Positions 58,332 through 64,000 of a stretch of DNA of 64,000 nucleotides are shown here, one piece after another. The notes under the pieces are model-generated. The model saw nothing but the letters and a program-made list of their open reading frames with translations, searched no databases and had not been told where the DNA came from. The stretch is from Tetraselmis striata. Lineage: Eukaryota > Chlorophyta > Chlorodendrophyceae > Chlorodendrales > Chlorodendraceae. The stretch is from contig VCJN01003152.1 of NCBI GenBank assembly GCA_006384855.1, positions 1 through 64,000 of the forward strand, written 5' to 3'. The position numbers and the translations under genes are program-made. The first letter of the stretch is position 1. Each line of letters starts with the position of its first letter.

Positions 58332-61147
58332 CACACGCACACACACACACACACAAAACACTTTTCCTACCACAAACAACAACATGCACTGAACTGTCAA
58401 TGGCATGGATGCGCACTTGACCTGCTGCGCCTGATACCAATACTGCTTGTTGCCTGTGGCGCGACTGAGCGCCAGCAACGCGTAGCCATTGCCTGCCACG
58501 CCATGGCACAGCCCCGGCCCCTTCTTCAGCAGGCCGTCTCGCCACACAATGGCACCGGCGCGCTCCGCCGCCTCCCGAAACTCCACATGCCCAAGCACCT
58601 GCGTCAGCCGCGACGTCAATTCTCACCCAGAACCTCCCCCCTTCACACAGCTGCTTCTCAGCCCTCGACTTCCGGTGCTGTGAGCGCGCAGGCACCTCGT
58701 ACGCTTTACAGAAGAGGAAGACCGCGCCCGGGGCGCCGTGGCACCAGTGCACCAGCGGCTGCCGCCCCGGTGAGTCGCCCACCGCGTTTGGGAAGCAGCC
58801 TCCTGGGCCCGGGTGACCTGTGGCATCCAGCTCCAAGGACATGATGAACCTGGGCGGGCAAGGCATTCGGGGAGGCGGGCAGCCAAGAGCATGATAAACG
58901 GTCACTGCCCCACTGGCGACATTGCTACTAGCGCCACAATAAGGACATGAGCAGAAGGCGCATAGATTATGACTGCGGGAGGGGAGTTGGCCCGGGTCGA
59001 GCAGTGACGAATCTATAACTGCTATGTCAACAGCCACACTCCATCGACACGAACAAATCGCGACATTGATTGGAGGCACGTCGATGTTAGATGCAACGCA
59101 AAGACCACACCATCGCAAAGGGCCCCCTTGGCATGTCAAGTGTACTCGCAATGCTACCAGCCTTGTCAGCGAGTCCCTACTGCTGCTTCCGATGAGGACA
59201 GGAAGCTGGCCGATGCGCCTTGATTTCAGTTGGTTCTACGAGCGCCCTTGATAGCTCATATGCGGCTGCAACGGTGGCGTGTCTCGCCTAGGCAATGCAT
59301 CGTTAGCGCCGCGTGTGGTTTCCGAGAGGATGCGCCATCTACAATGTTTGCACCACCGCATGGCGCGGCAGACCCGGAATCCACTTGCAGCGCACCGGAT
59401 GGTGGCCTCCACGTCAGAGTGGAGGTGCGGGACAGCCATGCCTGCGTCCCAGTAGTGCAGCAGCACGTAGCAGATGCCCATGAGGCCGTGCGCAGCGCCG
59501 AGGTAGGGGCGGTCGTGCCACGTGAAGAAGAGCGGCGGGCTGCCGGACGGCATGCGGGCCGCTAGGCTGCGACCTGTCAACAGAAGACAATGGGGTGGGG
59601 TTGGGTGTGTGTGTGTTGGGGGGGGGGGGGGGGGGGGGGGGGGGATGCAGAGGATGAGCTCCCTGCAAGCGCCCGCCTAAGTGGGGAGATTATGAAGGGG
59701 GGGAGGGAGGCAGGCTACTTGCCAGAGGCCAACAGTGCGCGCAGCACCGGCAGGGTGATGTCTTCCGGGACAGTGCCGCGGCCGAGGTGATGGTTGAGCA
59801 TGCACGCACCGAGCAGCCATCCGGCCCGGCCGTAAAGCATCTCATCCTCCTGCATCAATGCACGGAGAGGCAATCAAGACGGCGGCCGGCAGGGCAGCCA
59901 CTGCCTCGCTGGGAGCTGGCATGTGCAATACATTCCTGAAGTGACTGCTCGCTAGTGACGAATTCCTAATTGAACATACTTCAGAGCACACGGTCTGCAA
60001 CATTGGTGATTGCATTGCATGAAGGGTGCAGCTAAAGTGATGCTCTCACTTGGCACGAGACGGCATCCGCCTGCAGCGACACATAGGCCTCCACATGCCG
60101 CCGCAGCTCCTCAGCCGCCGCCTCAGCCTCAGCCTTAGCTGCTGCGGCTGCGGTTTCAGTGCTGCCCTGCGCTTGAGCCACCGCCATCACCTCGCCCGCC
60201 AGCAGCGCAGCGGTGCAGTGGATCCCGGCGCTACCTGCCACCACCGACAGCTCACCGGGCACTTAAGTCAGCAGCTATCAGAGCCACACGTCTGCTACTT
60301 GCCCCCCACCACCCCCGTCCCCAACGTTAAGCGGCGCCTGATCACGACCCGCCTCGATACACTCACCACAAAGGAGGGACGCTTGATGGCGGCGCTGCCT
60401 TAGGTCCGGTGCCGCCTCCTCCAGGTACTCCTTGGCACGCGCAAGCAGCTGCGCAGAGTCCAAAGCGCCTTGGCTGCTGCCTGCACACCGGGCGTTCCGA
60501 GCAAGCCGGCACAGCGCCAAGGAGATGCCGGCAGCGCCTGCGCATGCACATCCTCTGTCAGCACTCCTTATGCCGGCGGAGCTGAACAAATCTTGATATG
60601 TTTGACTGCTGAAATCGTAGTACAGGGTGCTAATTCAATATAGCGCGGTGATAGCGGCGCCCAATCATTGCTTTGACTGGTGCATCCCTTATAAGAATAA
60701 GTATTATGAGCTTATTATTCCACTTTTCATCAGGAGGGCATTTCGGAGGGCTGCGAGCAATACACAGCGCTGCTCGCTGAATCAACGGCGTCGGCAGGTG
60801 GGCGGCACACCAAAGTAACGAACCCCGCAAAACGGCACCCACCTGTGTATACGCTACCGCCATCGTAGCCATCGCGACCACTAAGCACGTACTCCTGGCA
60901 GGCGACCAGCTGCGCTCGGAGGTAGTCGTCCCGTAGGCGGTCGGCGCCGACGTCGCCGATACTGCCCGGCGGGCGAGTGGGAGGAAACCTGCGTCAGCCG
61001 GGAAGCCGCGGCATCCTTTTCGTCACCACCACGAGCGCCAAGCAGGTGCCAGCATTAACAGGCAGACAGGCAGGTAGAGTCGCTCTCGGAGTGGACGAAG
61101 GAGGGAGAGCCCGTCGACCTGTTTGGGAAGCAGCGCTGCCGGCTCAT
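57840..61147 (-). CDS. LanC-like protein (LANCL/GCR2 family)
   Basis: Nine exons: 61147-61119, 60961-60843, 60537-60367, 60234-60050, 59849-59723, 59573-59396, 58849-58696, 58598-58422, 58011 (or 57986)-57840. Phases agree for exons 1-8. Eukaryotic LanC-like proteins are zinc-binding alpha-toroids related to lanthionine cyclases; the mammalian ones add glutathione to dehydroamino-acid-containing proteins. Landmarks in order: MSRQRCFPN start; GGSVYTGAAGISLALCRL; ASLLCGSAGIHCTAALL; EDEMLYGRAGWLLGACMLNH; YLGAAHGLMGICYVLLHYW; QPLVHWCHGAPGAVFLFCKA with the first zinc Cys; GLLKKGPGLCHGVAGNGYAL with the Cys-His zinc pair; and SLYEGWAGAACFLSDLL with the FPMFEM end. All three zinc ligands are present. 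The intron after exon 5 has a GC donor (ctctg/gcaagt). In exon 9 the natural acceptor gives FAILSWL and then needs a one-base shift to reach EFRSGSRVPDRPQSLYEG. A downstream acceptor at 57986 restores frame but drops about eight residues. Confidence 0.9.
58291..58354. repeat. (CA)n microsatellite in LANCL intron
   Basis: About 30 CA units with two short interruptions (atgcacacg), inside the last intron of the LanC-like gene. Confidence 0.95.
59618..59644. repeat. Poly(G) run in LANCL intron
   Basis: Twenty-seven G on the plus strand directly after a short GT repeat, in the intron between exons 5 and 6 of the LanC-like gene. It reads as C on the coding strand, close to the acceptor. Confidence 0.9.
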
Positions 61148-62050
61148 CTCGGCAGCCCTCCGCAGCAAATTTACCCGCGACCCTAAACCTTCGGGCGGCA
61201 GGCACCGCTCTGAAAGGCAGCTTGTGCGCGAGGGTCGCAGTGGCGTCTCTATTCCCCCCTCCAACTAACAGGCTGGACCAGCTTCTGAGTTTGTTGTGGT
61301 CGCTACCGCCAACGTGACACTGCTCGACGCGTCCGATGCGCGTGTGCTGTGCGCCCCAAGCCCCCGCCTGCTAGTTTGCTACCTGCTCGTTAGAAGAGGA
61401 AGAAGATGTCATCATCGGGGTATTGGGCATTAGCCGCTGCTCGCTGGGCTCGCTGCTAATGCCCAATAATGCCGCTCGCTAATGGTTTCGGAGCATGTAT
61501 CCCAAACGCAGTTTTGTTTTCGCCCTGGGGACGTAGAGGACTGTCAAAAGTGAAATCCGTGCAGCGTCTCTACTAAAGGTCGAAAGATAGTCGCTATTGT
61601 TCTTCCGTAGCAGCATGATCATTATAGTCGGTTGCTACAGTAATTGCTGTCACGATCATTCTAATATTCGTCATATACCGGTACTGTACGAGTTTTTAGA
61701 CTTATGTGTGGCTGATGCCGATGGGTCGATGGTCGGCACCTACTGGTACCAATAATTTCTTGTAATTCACACTGGTACCAGTAGGACTACCGGCTATGAA
61801 ATTGGCAAAAGGGCGCGGCTGCCCGTATAGTCGTTGGTGCAAGGGCCTGCCACACTGTAGCAGCAACATCTGCCGAAGGGATGTTCTGAAGGCAAAGGCA
61901 TGCCGCATTGGGCACGTCGAATGGCTGCGGAGTGCGGAAATAACATATGGACAGGGCGCGGTGGAGTTGTCAAAGCAACAACGAATCTGTGCTCCGGCCA
62001 GCATACCAGCAATCATGATTAGTAATATACTGACAACATTCCTTCGCATA
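61148..62050. other. LANCL upstream region
   Basis: Promoter side of the LanC-like gene. It holds a short inverted repeat around ggtattgggcattagcc / gctaatgcccaataatgcc (about 61417-61472). No gene is recognised. Confidence 0.4.
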
Positions 62051-63070
62051 TGATGGTGGTGATGGTGGTGCTAGTGGTGTGTGTGTGTGTGTGTGTGTGT
62101 GTGACTGTGTGTGTGTGTGTGTCGCGGCTTTGATGGTGATGTTGGGCTTAGATGTGTTGCCCCCGCCTATGGTGGCGGTGATGGATGTGGGCTGCCGGGG
62201 CGGTGTAAGTTGGAGGGTTGGCGGGCGCATGCAATGTTCGTGGTGGGCTCCGGGGCTTTGCCGCCGCCAGTGGCGGTGATGATGGAGGGCTGCCGCCGGG
62301 TAGCCGGGGCGGTGTTGGAGGGCTCGCGGGCGCGGCCATTGGTGATGGTGGCCTCGGGGGCGCTGCCGTCGCCGGTGACGATGGTGATGGAGAGCTACAC
62401 GGCGGTGTTGGAGGGCTATCGCACGGTGTTGGAGGGCTACCGCACGGTGTTGGAGGGCTGCCATGCGCGTGCGTTGATGCTGCTGGACTCGGGGGCGTTG
62501 CCGCCGCCGCGGATGGTGGTGTTGGAAGGCTAACATGGGCGGGTAACTATTAATGATCATAGCCGTGGGATGCTGTCGCCGCCGATGCCGGCGATTTTGA
62601 AGGGCTGGCGGGCGAGTTCATGATGACGTTGGCCTCAAGAGCGCTTCTGGCGCTAATGGTGGTGGTGATGGTCGCAGGGCTGCAAGTGGTGTTGGAGGGC
62701 TTCCAGCGTGGGCAGTGATCATGCTAGCCTTGGGGGCGTTGCCGCCGTGGATGGCGGTAGTGTTGGAGAGGTGCCACGGACCGTGGATAGTGATGATGTT
62801 GGGTGCGACCTCGCCGGCATCGGCGGTGGCAGCGCCCCGGAGGCCATTATCATCTATGTATTCATTGTGCCTCCCGGCAACCCTCTATCATCCACCACCG
62901 CCATCGGCGTCGTGAACGGCCTTGATGCCAATAACATCATCACTTCCGCCGCCCGGCATCATGATCTACAACACCACCGCAAACAGCGCCCATGAGGCCA
63001 ACACCATCACTGCTTATGCCACGTAGCTCTCCAACACCACCGCCGTCGGTGGCATCGCCCCTGAGGGCAG
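62051..63070. repeat. Minisatellite and simple-repeat region
   Basis: A (GT)n run at about 62078-62122 is followed by GGTGATGGTGGTG-type sequence. At 62403-62463 there is a 21-bp tandem array (cggtgttggagggctaycgca, about three units). Open frames through here are Gly/Val/Leu repeats produced by the array and are not taken as genes. Confidence 0.7.
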
Positions 63071-64000
63071 CATATCACTGCCGCCACCCAGCAGTTCTCC
63101 AGCGAACACCACCGCCAATCGGTCGTGGCAGGTCGTGACTAAATGGTCGTGGGTAAAGGTCGTGGCAGTGAGTCGTGCCAACCGCGCTAGGTGCCAGCTC
63201 ACCCATTGTAGAGAGAGAGAGAGAGAGAGGTGGGGAGGGGGGGGGAGAGAGAGGGAGAGGGAGGGGGAAAGAGCGAGGTAGATAATTATTAGAGGGCATC
63301 ACCGCATCCCAATTGGGCAAGCAACTAAAGCCGTATGTGAAGTGTGTGCACAACATAGGTACCACAGAAAATGCCATTCGGCAGGTAATTAGGGAAACAG
63401 AAAGGATGTTTGTGTGATGTTCTTGGCAAGCACATCGCGCTATGAAACTATGGGGCTCTATGGATATTATTCCTGAACTTGGACGTGCTTTCTTGTCCAT
63501 TTCCGGCATCATCACTCTTCGTGATCTGCCATCGCCACCACGGTAAGTCCTAGACACGGGCGGGAAAGTTTATCAGCGCTCGCGCGGGTCACGCACTGAT
63601 GCTCCTCGCTGCCATGGCCATAGTCATAGTTTGGGATCCGACGCCGAGGCATTGAGATCCGATACGGTCAGACGCGCCATCGATCGAGGCCAAGTTCGGT
63701 GATAAGCAATGCAGGTGGCCCAATCTTAAGGGCGAGCAAGCTCAAACCCTATATCAATGTTAGGGTTACTATAACCTTACCTGCATACTCATACCGATAC
63801 CCGCGTAATACTTGCATATCCCTTTACATGCATGTACTCATGCTCGTATCACTCGTCCTCCGGTCATACTCGTACGCCGCCAGTGCATGTTACACGTCAC
63901 ACATGCGTACGACCACATCATGCTCACATCCCATGGCCCATTATGCCCGAGGCTGTCCGCAGCAATCCCCGATGGCTTCAAGACTATACTGCATATCCAA
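63071..64000. other. Window end, no supported gene
   Basis: A GA/G-rich simple repeat lies at 63209-63266. The rest shows no coding or RNA feature. Confidence 0.5.

Noticed and set aside
62111..62553. Plus-strand ORF with repeated TVLEGYR
   Set aside because: Generated by a 21-bp minisatellite; no start context, domain or splice evidence.
63750..63770. Telomere-like gttaggg
   Set aside because: Single isolated match, not in an array.

Overview
The window is nuclear DNA of a eukaryote, most probably a green alga (Chlorophyta). This placement is inference. The supported genes are broken into many short exons with GT-AG introns and some GC-AG introns. They include a plant-type CAF-1 p60 subunit (FAS2), a plant-type class B (HAD) acid phosphatase and a LanC-like protein. 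The DNA is GC-rich, with roughly forty poly(C)/poly(G) runs of about 13-32 nt, mostly in introns and intergenic DNA. No prokaryotic operon, CRISPR array, rRNA or convincing tRNA was seen.

Layout. 0-24 kb is repeat-rich and gene-poor. It holds a broken coiled-coil ORF, a 200-bp tandem repeat (1.8-2.3 kb), a damaged multi-exon hypothetical gene (3.1-4.3 kb), a dispersed repeat pair (6.6 and 7.8 kb), a pogo/Tigger-like transposase remnant (14.1-14.7 kb), a tyrosine-recombinase element (15.6-18.7 kb) and a gag-only element bracketed by 201-bp direct repeats (19.1-21.6 kb).

24.4-43.3 kb is the gene-rich core. On the minus strand, a serine beta-lactamase-like protein (33.9-27.8 kb) is followed by a type II thioesterase-like protein (27.1-24.4 kb). 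Their reading frames can be followed through 11 and 7 exons with matching splice phases, yet the catalytic serine is replaced in both. Divergent from them is a membrane-anchored acid phosphatase (34.7-37.0 kb, plus). Convergent with that is FAS2 (43.3-37.8 kb, minus), whose C-terminal extension carries eight copies of a motif resembling the ASF1-binding B-domain.

44-54 kb is a second repeat zone: a LINE-like C-terminal fragment and a long decayed gag/zinc-knuckle/protease retroelement. 56.3-61.1 kb holds WD40-like exons (plus) converging on a nine-exon LanC-like gene (minus). The last 2.8 kb is microsatellite- and minisatellite-rich.

Exon boundaries were derived by hand from splice signals, reading frame and phase. 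They have not been checked against transcripts.
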